64,000 nt of DNA. Origin: Brevibacillus parabrevis (GTDB lineage Bacteria; Bacillota; Bacilli; Brevibacillales; Brevibacillaceae). A model generated the notes under the pieces. The model saw only the letters and a program-made list of their open reading frames with translations. It ran no database searches and was not told the DNA's origin. A program made the position numbers and the translations under genes. Location: the NCBI RefSeq assembly GCF_003710905.1, contig NZ_RHHV01000032.1, positions 1 to 64,000 of the forward strand, in the 5' to 3' direction. Position 1 is the first letter of the stretch. Every line of letters starts with the position of its first letter. Of the stretch, positions 25,579 to 31,790 are shown one piece after another.

Positions 25579-27213
25579 TTACCTGCTTGCCAGGACAAGC
25601 GCTGTTGCTGCCAGCAGCTTGTCGACCATGATCCCGCGTTGTTTTTCCAAGGCGCGCGCGTCATTGCACCAAAAGTCTTCCAATGGCAAAGGGTACAGGC
25701 GGTGGCGTCCCGTTTTCAGCAATTCGCGCCAGCATGCTCGCGACCGGAAATGGTCGGTCAAAGCAAGATCGTCGCCCCCTTGCTCGCGGGGAATGACCAC
25801 AAACATATGATCCGCGGCATAATCGGCGAGCTGCTCTTCCCGGATCAGCTTGTGGGCTTGTGGCCGCAAGACTTCATCGGCAATTTTCGGCGGAGGGGTC
25901 AGCTTCAAGCTGCTGTACAAGTTGTACGTTCCCCTGGTCGTCTGATTCCAGATGCAGATCGTGTTGTCTTCCCACAGCTCGTACAGCCCCACCGTTTCCT
26001 CCGGCTGGATCACGCCAGCGAGCTTGGCAGCCAAAGCCTCCGCCCGCGCCGTATAATGTTGCAGCCACGCCTCTGCTTCCTGCTCTTTGCCTGTCAATTT
26101 TCCGCAAAGCCGCACCGTTTCCAAGCGATCCAGCCGATCCCACGGGAGGACGAGCACAGGCGCGATCTGTTCCAGCCTGCGCAATTGCTCCAATTGATCG
26201 GGCACGTAATACAAATAATCCGGTGCAAGCACCATATCCGGCGATAGTTGCTCCCATTCCGCCACGCTCTGTATTTCTTCGACATTCCGCACCCCGTCCA
26301 GCTCCGCTGCAATCAACGGCGAGCTTTCCCACGGCGCAAACCGGGCAGCGATCGGCTTGATTCCGAGCGCGAGCAAGTCACCTGCAAACTGCAGGGCAAC
26401 GATGCGCTGCGGCTTTGGCATCCGCCGATACGCGCTGGGGGAAGTGCCGATCACTTGCTTGAATTTGCGGCTCAAGTAAAAACCGTCTGCGTAGCCGACT
26501 TTCTCCGCGATTTCCTGAAGCGTCGCCTCGCTTGTCAGCAGATGCAGCTTTGCCCGATCGAGCCTGACCCGCGTCAAATGCTCGGAAAAGCTGTGCCCGA
26601 CCAGCTTTTGAAACTGACGCGAGAAATAGCTGGCGTCATAGCCTGACAGTTCCGCCAGTTGGGTACGGGTCAAGTTTTGGTCGTAATAGCGGTTCGTGAA
26701 GTCGAGGACATCGTGCATCGGATTTGTCGGATTGGCTGTTTGTGTCGACACAGCCATGGCAAACAGGTCAAGCAGTTCGGCGAGCAGCCCGTGCTGACTT
26801 GCCTGATCGCTTGGATTACCGGAAGCGTTCGCGTTGCTTTTCACTAACTGCTCGACGATCGTGAAAGCCCGGAGCGGCAACGAGCCAACGCCCGCAACAG
26901 AGCCATGTGCCGGGAAGGTGCTGTGATCGACGAGATACGTCAGCTTGTCGATCGTTTCTTCCTCCAGACGATATCCTTGAAAAAAGAGGAGAAACAGCGA
27001 GTCGACAGCCTGTTTCGCCCGTTTCATTTCGATGCGCTCGTTCGGGTGAACGAAAGCAAGCTGGCCTTTTGCCACCTCCTGCCACTGTTCCCCTACTCGC
27101 AGCTGTACCGGAGTGTCCGCCCAAATAAACAGTGGATAAGTTGGTACGAATGCTTGTCCGTTTTCGTTCAAGGAACAGCTCTCTGCTTTTTTCACGATGT
27201 ACAGCCGCTTCAT
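25579..27213 (-). CDS. Btr-like AraC regulator fused to siderophore-binding domain
   Basis: A 544-residue cytoplasmic fusion. Residues 1-150 are an N-terminal AraC-type sensing domain, 165-263 the AraC DNA-binding domain (LAELSGYDASYFSRQFQKLV and IAEKVGYADGFYLSRKFKQV), and 269-544 a complete FecB-type binding domain opening PQRIVALQFAGDLLALGIKP. There is no lipid signal between the parts. B. subtilis Btr has this architecture: it binds ferric bacillibactin and activates its uptake genes. The start at 27213 is preceded by GAGGAGGAGAG; the frame extends 40 codons further up without a site. It lies immediately upstream of the binding-lipoprotein gene on the same strand and probably activates it. 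Confidence 0.9.
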   Translation of the reverse strand: MKRLYIVKKAESCSLNENGQAFVPTYPLFIWADTPVQLRVGEQWQEVAKGQLAFVHPNERIEMKRAKQAVDSLFLLFFQGYRLEEETIDKLTYLVDHSTFPAHGSVAGVGSLPLRAFTIVEQLVKSNANASGNPSDQASQHGLLAELLDLFAMAVSTQTANPTNPMHDVLDFTNRYYDQNLTRTQLAELSGYDASYFSRQFQKLVGHSFSEHLTRVRLDRAKLHLLTSEATLQEIAEKVGYADGFYLSRKFKQVIGTSPSAYRRMPKPQRIVALQFAGDLLALGIKPIAARFAPWESSPLIAAELDGVRNVEEIQSVAEWEQLSPDMVLAPDYLYYVPDQLEQLRRLEQIAPVLVLPWDRLDRLETVRLCGKLTGKEQEAEAWLQHYTARAEALAAKLAGVIQPEETVGLYELWEDNTICIWNQTTRGTYNLYSSLKLTPPPKIADEVLRPQAHKLIREEQLADYAADHMFVVIPREQGGDDLALTDHFRSRACWRELLKTGRHRLYPLPLEDFWCNDARALEKQRGIMVDKLLAATALVLASR

Positions 27214-27267
27214 CTTCTCTCCTCCTCTTGCGGTGTGGCAACATACTAGCCTCTCTCTGACGAATGC

Positions 27268-27312
27268 GCGAAAAGCTGCCCCAAGGTCTGGCAGAGCCTG
27301 GCGACAGCTTTT
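27268..27312 (-). terminator. Hairpin downstream of second AraC-lipoprotein unit
   Basis: GAAAAGCTG and CAGCTTTTC arms, about 26 bases apart, lie just after the lipoprotein stop on the minus strand. The T-run is short. Confidence 0.45.
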
Positions 27313-27338
27313 CACTAGCCTATGAATTTGCAAAACGA

Positions 27339-28346
27339 TTATTTTTTCGCCGCTTTCAACAAACTGTCGACGATGAAATCAAGCTGCTTGTCCAGCGAGT
27401 AAATATCGTTGTAGTACGACAAACCGAAGTCGATCTCGATCAGCCTGCCTTCCTTGATCGCCGGGATGCTGTTCCACACTTTGTTATCGGACAAGTCAAC
27501 CATTCCTTCATATGCCGAACGGAACACAAAGTCACCCGCATATTGGGGCAGCACCTCAAACGAAACGCTTTCTGCTGTCGCTTCCCCAGATGGCTTGTCC
27601 AGTTTTGCCTGCACAATAGCCGGGGCTTTCATTCCCAAGTATTCGTAGACGATTTGCGAGCCGCGCCCGTAGTCTTTGCTGCTGACTACGGACATATTGC
27701 CTTTTCCGCCCTCCATGATGCTCACCGTCTTGTCCAAAATGCCTGCTTCCCCCAACTTTTTCTTGCTCTCCGCTACTTTTGCGTGGAAGTCGGACAGCAG
27801 TTTCTTCGATTCGCCCTCCTTGCCCAGCACTTCGCCGAGCTTTTGCAGACGTTCTTCCACTGTCATGCGGTCAAACGGGATATACACAGTCGGCGCGACC
27901 TTTTCCATCATTTGGTAAATTTTCTCAGAAGGAGCAATGATCAGATCGGGATCAAGCGCCAAAACCGCCTCCGGGTTGGGCTCGAACCAAGTTCCGAGCG
28001 TCTGGACACCCTCCAGTTCTTTTTCAAAAGCGGCTCCTTTCTGGACGTCAGAGATGCCGACTGGCTTTACGTTCAACGCGAGCACGTCTCCAAGCAAGTA
28101 AAAGACGACCACGCGCTGGGGATTGACTGGAATCTCCACGTCACCTTTGGCCGTAGAGACGATTTTTGTTGCCGGCTTTGCGCTTGGCTGGTTCGAGGTC
28201 GAAGCTGACGCTGCTGAGTTCACCTGCGGCTGTTCCGCACCCGGATTGGCCGTGCTTGTAGTAGTCGGTGCAGAGCAAGCGCCGAGGATCAGAGTCAAGC
28301 ACAAAAACAGGATGGTTGCCAAAGAAGATTTGTTGCTGTAGCGCAT
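27339..28346 (-). CDS. Fe-siderophore substrate-binding lipoprotein (internal start, second copy)
   Basis: The product expected from the internal ATG at 28346, 335 residues long. AAAGGGGG lies about 13 bases upstream and the Fur box about 36 bases upstream. The signal MRYSNKSS plus hydrophobic core and LGAC gives a lipid anchor at Cys24. A Ser/Thr/Ala-rich spacer follows. The binding domain opens TAKGDVEIPVNPQRVV and includes DLIIAPSE and a Lys-rich bridging helix. The C-terminus SLLKAAKK is shared with the fused frame. It would capture a ferric siderophore at the cell surface and deliver it to a permease not encoded in this window. Confidence 0.75.
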   Translation of the reverse strand: MRYSNKSSLATILFLCLTLILGACSAPTTTSTANPGAEQPQVNSAASASTSNQPSAKPATKIVSTAKGDVEIPVNPQRVVVFYLLGDVLALNVKPVGISDVQKGAAFEKELEGVQTLGTWFEPNPEAVLALDPDLIIAPSEKIYQMMEKVAPTVYIPFDRMTVEERLQKLGEVLGKEGESKKLLSDFHAKVAESKKKLGEAGILDKTVSIMEGGKGNMSVVSSKDYGRGSQIVYEYLGMKAPAIVQAKLDKPSGEATAESVSFEVLPQYAGDFVFRSAYEGMVDLSDNKVWNSIPAIKEGRLIEIDFGLSYYNDIYSLDKQLDFIVDSLLKAAKK

Positions 28347-29291
28347 AGGTATGAATGTTCCCCCTTTATCGTGACGATGATGATAACCATTATCACTATA
28401 AACGCGGCTTCTACCTGCCTCAATGTCATATCGCGCCATTTTCGATGTCTCATCGCGCCTTGCCTGTTCCGTGCGATACCGGATCGGCGATGCTCCCGTG
28501 TACCGTTTGAACATTTTCGCAAAATAGTACCGATCCGGATAGCCGATCTCTTCGGCAATGTCCTGCAAACTGGCTTCTGTGCGCCTGAGCAGCTCCTTCG
28601 CTTTTTCCATCCGCAGCGAAATCATGTACTCGATCGGACTGCTGCCCGTCCGCTGCTTGAACAGTCTCGACAAATGGCGCGGACTGCTGTCCAACAGCTC
28701 GGCGAGCATTTCGAGCGAGAGCGGTTGCGTATAGTTTTCCTGGATATATCCGAGCGCCTGAGCAGCCAAATCATTCGGCTTACGCAACAACGGTGGGTTG
28801 TGCATCTGCCGCAAAAGCTCGTAGACCACTTGATAAAAAAGCGCCCGCACATGAAAATGCTCCAGTCCGTTCCGTTTCTCCCATTCTTCGTGCATCAGCT
28901 GAATGTTTTGCAACAGACACACCGCTTTTTCCGGGAGAAAGCCGTACGCAGCATCAAACGGCCTCTGCCGCTCCAGCATGGCGATCAGCTCCTGGTTCAT
29001 CGGCAAAGGGAGCAGCGCTTTGTAGTAGATCACATAATATTCAAAAGCGTCCTCCAGCGGACAAATCTGCAGCCTGGCGCCTTTTCCGCCGTGGAGCATG
29101 TAAAAGCGCTGGGCCGAATGCTTCTGTCCATCGAGCCAAATCTCGGCTCTCCCTTTGGTCGCAAATAAAAAGCTGCTGGCCGGAAGCTGCCAGGCACGGC
29201 TTGCCTCTTCCCGAAACAAAGCCAAGTAACGAACGTCCAATATTTTCAGAGAAGCATGGTTCCAAAGCACAAATGATTCACTGACCCGCAT
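27339..29291 (-). CDS. In-frame AraC regulator / siderophore-binding lipoprotein fusion frame (second copy)
   Basis: One open frame of 650 codons, paralogous to 5686-7662. Residues 1-150 are a sensing domain with the shared start FVLWNHASLKILDVRY, and 176-272 the AraC helix-turn-helix pair (LAELLDSSPRHLSRLFKQ; IAEEIGYPDRYYFAKMFKRY). A 43-residue linker leads to Met316, which opens a lipoprotein signal with lipobox LGAC (Cys339), then a FecB-type binding domain. As in the first copy, the linker DNA contains a Fur box and an RBS-like G-run, and a second Fur box precedes the regulator. Linker sequences differ between copies, yet both stay open. Either two separable genes or a read-through membrane-tethered regulator is possible. 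Confidence 0.85.
   Translation of the reverse strand: MRVSESFVLWNHASLKILDVRYLALFREEASRAWQLPASSFLFATKGRAEIWLDGQKHSAQRFYMLHGGKGARLQICPLEDAFEYYVIYYKALLPLPMNQELIAMLERQRPFDAAYGFLPEKAVCLLQNIQLMHEEWEKRNGLEHFHVRALFYQVVYELLRQMHNPPLLRKPNDLAAQALGYIQENYTQPLSLEMLAELLDSSPRHLSRLFKQRTGSSPIEYMISLRMEKAKELLRRTEASLQDIAEEIGYPDRYYFAKMFKRYTGASPIRYRTEQARRDETSKMARYDIEAGRSRVYSDNGYHHRHDKGGTFIPMRYSNKSSLATILFLCLTLILGACSAPTTTSTANPGAEQPQVNSAASASTSNQPSAKPATKIVSTAKGDVEIPVNPQRVVVFYLLGDVLALNVKPVGISDVQKGAAFEKELEGVQTLGTWFEPNPEAVLALDPDLIIAPSEKIYQMMEKVAPTVYIPFDRMTVEERLQKLGEVLGKEGESKKLLSDFHAKVAESKKKLGEAGILDKTVSIMEGGKGNMSVVSSKDYGRGSQIVYEYLGMKAPAIVQAKLDKPSGEATAESVSFEVLPQYAGDFVFRSAYEGMVDLSDNKVWNSIPAIKEGRLIEIDFGLSYYNDIYSLDKQLDFIVDSLLKAAKK
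28382..28400 (-). promoter_or_regulatory. Fur box inside the second AraC-lipoprotein frame
   Basis: Read on the plus strand, GATAACCATTATCACTATA matches the Fur consensus at 15 of 19 positions. It is translated as part of the linker if the frame is read through, and lies about 36 bases before the internal lipoprotein start. Confidence 0.7.
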
Positions 29292-29361
29292 CGCAGCTGC
29301 TCACTCCTTCAACCTGTTTGCGATACGCCGCTAGCTGGCTGTATTTGGCTTCATTATATAT

Positions 29362-29380
29362 GAAAATGGTTCTCATTATC
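29362..29380 (-). promoter_or_regulatory. Fur box upstream of second AraC-lipoprotein unit
   Basis: GAAAATGGTTCTCATTATC matches the Fur consensus at 16 of 19 positions, about 70 bases before the regulator start at 29291. Confidence 0.72.
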
Positions 29381-29428
29381 AATGCTTGCCCGCTGCCTTC
29401 GCCTTCCCCTTCCCCTGTTGCCCAAACA

Positions 29429-29478
29429 GAAAAAGCGATCCCCTCAGCCAGTGTGCCAGCTTGCGAGATCGCCTTTTT
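29429..29478. terminator. Intrinsic terminator
   Basis: GCGATC and GATCGC arms flanked by A-run and T-run on both sides can act in either direction. It lies just after the SASP-like fragment on the minus strand. Confidence 0.5.
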
Positions 29479-29501
29479 CCGTATGTGATGATGGAAGAAA
29501 G

Positions 29502-29639
29502 CTACGGGCGGAACAGTTGCTGCTCGGCGAATTGCACGAGCCGCTTGGTCATTTCACCACCGACCGAACCGTTTTGACGCGATGTTGTCTCGGCACCCAA
29601 AACGACACCAAACTCGGCTGCACAAGCGGGTACAACCAC
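29502..29639 (-). pseudogene. Remnant of an alpha/beta-type small acid-soluble spore protein
   Basis: Forty-five codons ending at the stop at 29502 read as the conserved C-terminal two thirds of an alpha/beta SASP: AAEFGVVLGAETTSRQNGSV, then GGEMTKRLVQFAEQQL. These proteins coat spore DNA. The usual stretch of about a dozen residues between VVPA and AAEFG (the first helix, with the MK-E motif) is missing, and there is no start codon with a ribosome site in this frame. It is therefore a truncated relic, not a working SASP. A strong start codon just upstream opens a different frame (next entry). Confidence 0.7.
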
Positions 29640-29683
29640 CAAAACAGAAAAAACAGCAGGACAACGATAGGTATAACAATCAT
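29549..29683 (-). CDS. Possible 44-residue hydrophobic peptide overlapping the SASP remnant
   Basis: The ATG at 29683 follows GGAGGAACAGATATC, a good ribosome site. It opens MIVIPIVVLLFFLFWWLYPL, a single membrane span, then a basic tail ending at 29549. The last 30 codons overlap the SASP remnant in another frame. The tail may therefore be only the out-of-frame reading of the old SASP gene, made translatable when a new 5' end was joined. Expression is uncertain. Confidence 0.35.
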   Translation of the reverse strand: MIVIPIVVLLFFLFWWLYPLVQPSLVSFWVPRQHRVKTVRSVVK

Positions 29684-29781
29684 GATATCTGTTCCTCCTG
29701 TGCGTCCTCCACGTATATTTGCCAGCAAACGACCCCATCCTAAAAGATGGTTGGAAAAATTATGTAGAGAGGATATGAATC

Positions 29782-30207
29782 ATGCCGATACACGCTTACC
29801 TTAACTTCAATGGAAACTGCCGGGAAGCTGTCCTGTTTTACGCGCAAGTTTTCGGCACGGAAACCCCGCAAATCATGACCTTTGGCGATACGCCGCCCGA
29901 TCCGAACTTCCAGATGCCGGAAGAGGCGAAAAACCGCGTCATGCATACGCACCTCGTCCTCGCTGGCAGCCGGGTGATGTTTTCCGACGTCTTTCCAGGA
30001 ATGCCGTATGTCGCTGGGACAAACATCAGCCTGGCGATCATCAGCGAAAATCTCGACGAGCTGAAAGGCTACTTCGCCAAGCTGAAAGAAGGCGGCAACG
30101 TCCGCATGGAGCTGCAGGAAACGTTTTGGAGCAAATGCTACGGAAGTGTCGTCGACAAATTTGGGATCGAGTGGCAGTTCAATTACGAAGATTGCCCGAC
30201 GGAGTAG
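29782..30207 (+). CDS. VOC-superfamily protein, PhnB-like
   Basis: A 141-residue glyoxalase/bleomycin-resistance fold protein of the PhnB subgroup. It has the family opening MPIHAYLNFNGNCREAVLFY, the central HTHLVLAGSRVMFSDVFPG and the C-terminal GSVVDKFGIEWQFNYE. PhnB-like proteins are soluble dimers with no settled function; some VOC relatives bind metal and detoxify small molecules. The ATG at 29782 follows GAGAGGATATGAATC. The stop falls inside the left arm of a strong terminator shared with the convergent gene. Neighbours do not suggest a pathway. Confidence 0.9.
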   Translation: MPIHAYLNFNGNCREAVLFYAQVFGTETPQIMTFGDTPPDPNFQMPEEAKNRVMHTHLVLAGSRVMFSDVFPGMPYVAGTNISLAIISENLDELKGYFAKLKEGGNVRMELQETFWSKCYGSVVDKFGIEWQFNYEDCPTE

Positions 30208-30243
30208 ACAGAGGATCAAGCTTTATCCTCTGTCTCTTTTTTT
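30206..30243 (+). terminator. Strong intrinsic terminator overlapping two 3' ends
   Basis: AGACAGAGGAT and ATCCTCTGTCT are perfect 11-base arms with an eight-base loop and a T-run after. The hairpin starts at the VOC stop codon and overlaps the last codons of the convergent gene at 30216. Confidence 0.85.
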
Positions 30244-30503
30244 GCAATCGCGCCAAACGCCACGCGGGAAGATAGCTCCTTCACATTCAACTCACCATAG
30301 GCATTGATTACATCCGGCACATACTCCTTTGTCAACTGCATCGCCTTGAAAATCTGCTCTTTTTCTTCTGTGGAAAAGTGTATCACGCTTTCCCCGCACA
30401 GCTCGCAAAAAAGCTGCCAGCCAAGCTCTGTCTGCTTCAAGCTATGCAGCAAATCATACTCTCCAGCGCAGTTGCAAGCAGGGCACGCCGCTCGAAACGC
30501 CAT
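30216..30503 (-). CDS. Small zinc-ribbon-like protein of unknown function
   Basis: A 95-residue protein with two Cys pairs, ACPACNC near the N-terminus and LFCELCGES about 25 residues later. Together they form a four-Cys zinc ribbon or rubredoxin-like knuckle, followed by a helical acidic tail. No family recognised. The ATG at 30503 follows AAGGAGGGTAAAGCG. It lies 13 bases after the next upstream gene on the same strand, so the two form an operon. Its last codons are built into the shared terminator with the VOC gene. A nucleic-acid or protein-binding role is possible but unproven. Confidence 0.75.
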   Translation of the reverse strand: MAFRAACPACNCAGEYDLLHSLKQTELGWQLFCELCGESVIHFSTEEKEQIFKAMQLTKEYVPDVINAYGELNVKELSSRVAFGAIAKKETEDKA

Positions 30504-30516
30504 CGCTTTACCCTCC

Positions 30517-31050
30517 TTATTTCAGTTGAGAGATCATCTCGATCAGCCGGGAAACAGGATCAACGATTTCCTCGTTTTCTTGCGCGACTCTCTCGAAGGT
30601 CGGTACTGCTTCTTGCAAAAGCAGATAGCTGTAGTAATAGTAGCTGGAAAACGGCAACTCGGCATATCCCGCCGGCTCTTCTTCCCAGGCTTCCTCGTCC
30701 TCCTCTTCATCCTCCGGCCATAAATACGCCTCGTCCAAAAGCATCGTCATATCCGGAACATGGACAGCATCCGCGAGTGGATGCCCTTCCAGCGCCTCCA
30801 CCACCGCTTTGTACAGCACGATTTCGTTCAAGCTTACCTCGCTTGGCTGCTTTGTTTTCAACTGCTGCAACAAAACAGACAAAACCCATGGCGTAACTTG
30901 CCATAGCGTACCCTGATGCTCAATGAGCTGGCCGATTTCGCCGTAAGCGCCCTGCTCGATCAAGGCAGGCAGCTCTGTTCCTCTCCCGTAAGGCGTGGTC
31001 AAGCGTTGCCATGGAATTTGCACGCCCTCTTTGTTTGCTTCTGTTGTCAT
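30517..31050 (-). CDS. Uncharacterised acidic protein
   Basis: A 177-residue cytoplasmic protein. Residues 1-100 are mixed helical (VTPWVLSVLLQQLKTKQ). It then has a run of Asp and Glu (PEDEEEDEEAWEEEPA) followed by an unusual run of Tyr (FSSYYYYSYLLLQ). No family recognised. The start at 31050 follows GGAGGAAAGGGATC; an ATG eight codons earlier precedes that site. It is the first gene of a two-gene operon with the zinc-ribbon-like protein. Nothing links it firmly to a process. Confidence 0.7.
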   Translation of the reverse strand: MTTEANKEGVQIPWQRLTTPYGRGTELPALIEQGAYGEIGQLIEHQGTLWQVTPWVLSVLLQQLKTKQPSEVSLNEIVLYKAVVEALEGHPLADAVHVPDMTMLLDEAYLWPEDEEEDEEAWEEEPAGYAELPFSSYYYYSYLLLQEAVPTFERVAQENEEIVDPVSRLIEMISQLK

Positions 31051-31101
31051 CTGATCCCTTTCCTCCCTCATCATCGAAAATGATCTTCCCTCATTAGAAA
31101 A

Positions 31102-31135
31102 GAAAAGACACTAACCGAGACGTTAGCGCCTTTCC
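31102..31135 (-). terminator. Intrinsic terminator after GreA/GreB-like gene
   Basis: On the minus strand AAAGGCGCTAAC pairs with GTTAGTGTCTTT (one G-T) around a six-base loop, followed by a T-rich run. It separates the Gre-like gene from the acidic-protein operon. Confidence 0.7.
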
Positions 31136-31165
31136 TCTTCACTTTTCAAGCTGTTTTCACGCCGT

Positions 31166-31624
31166 CTACTGTGCTGAAAAATCACTCATATATGTAAAGC
31201 TTATCTCCCGCACATGCACCTGCTGCTTGCCGACCGGGCTCTCCAGAACAACGGAATCCCGCGGAGCAGCCATGAGCAGCTGCCTGCCAATGGGCGACAA
31301 GAATGAGATTCTGTTGTTATCCGGATCAATATCTGTGGGATAGACCACAGTGAATGATTCCTCAAAGTCATCCTCTTCAAATAAAACTTTCACGCTGCTG
31401 CCGAGCAAAGTAACAGCTTTCAGCGACGTGAACAGCTCGCTGTCGTCTTTGGCGAGCAGTTGTTCCAGCGTCTGCTTGTAGCGCTGGATCATTTCGTCTA
31501 CCGTTTGTTTTTCTTTTCCATAATCGCGCACATAATGGTCAAAAAAGAGCGAATATTGCTCATCGAAAAAAACAAGCTGGTTGATCAAATGTTTTCTCGT
31601 ACCTTGCAAAATACTAGGGTTCAT
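31166..31624 (-). CDS. GreA/GreB-family transcription factor-like protein
   Basis: A 152-residue protein with an N-terminal helical hairpin region (residues 1-75, Lys/Glu/Gln-rich) and a C-terminal GreA/GreB-type FKBP-like domain recognisable by YPTDIDPDNNRISFLSPIGR and PVGKQQVHVREI. GreA proteins rescue backtracked RNA polymerase, whereas Rnk-type relatives compete with them. The acidic tip residues expected of true cleavage factors are not obvious, so it may modulate RNA polymerase without transcript cleavage. The ATG at 31624 has its own G-rich site and overlaps the stop region of a 24-codon leader frame. Confidence 0.8.
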   Translation of the reverse strand: MNPSILQGTRKHLINQLVFFDEQYSLFFDHYVRDYGKEKQTVDEMIQRYKQTLEQLLAKDDSELFTSLKAVTLLGSSVKVLFEEDDFEESFTVVYPTDIDPDNNRISFLSPIGRQLLMAAPRDSVVLESPVGKQQVHVREISFTYMSDFSAQ

Positions 31625-31688
31625 AATAAATGTCACCCCCCAGTTGTTTTTCATAGACGAGTTTGATGAACGCTTGGTTCTCCCTCAT
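31614..31688 (-). CDS. 24-residue leader peptide overlapping the Gre-like gene start
   Basis: The ATG at 31688 follows TAAGGAGGTATTTTCC, about the best ribosome site in the window. It encodes MRENQAFIKLVYEKQLGGDI plus four residues, stopping at 31614. The stop lies 11 bases inside the Gre-like gene, whose own start falls within the last codons. This suggests translational coupling or a regulatory upstream peptide. No hydrophobic or repetitive codons point to a classical attenuator. Confidence 0.5.
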   Translation of the reverse strand: MRENQAFIKLVYEKQLGGDIYYEP

Positions 31689-31790
31689 GGAAAATACCTC
31701 CTTAGAAAAATAGCCCCCGAAGGGACTCAAGTTTATTGTATCAGGAATTGCAAGATGATTCCATTCCATGCATCCTGTGGAAAGTCGTCT

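Noticed and set aside
29684..29738. Upstream extension of the SASP-like frame
   Set aside because: Residues before VVVPA (KYTWRTHRRNRYHD and so on) do not resemble SASP and precede the good ATG of another frame.
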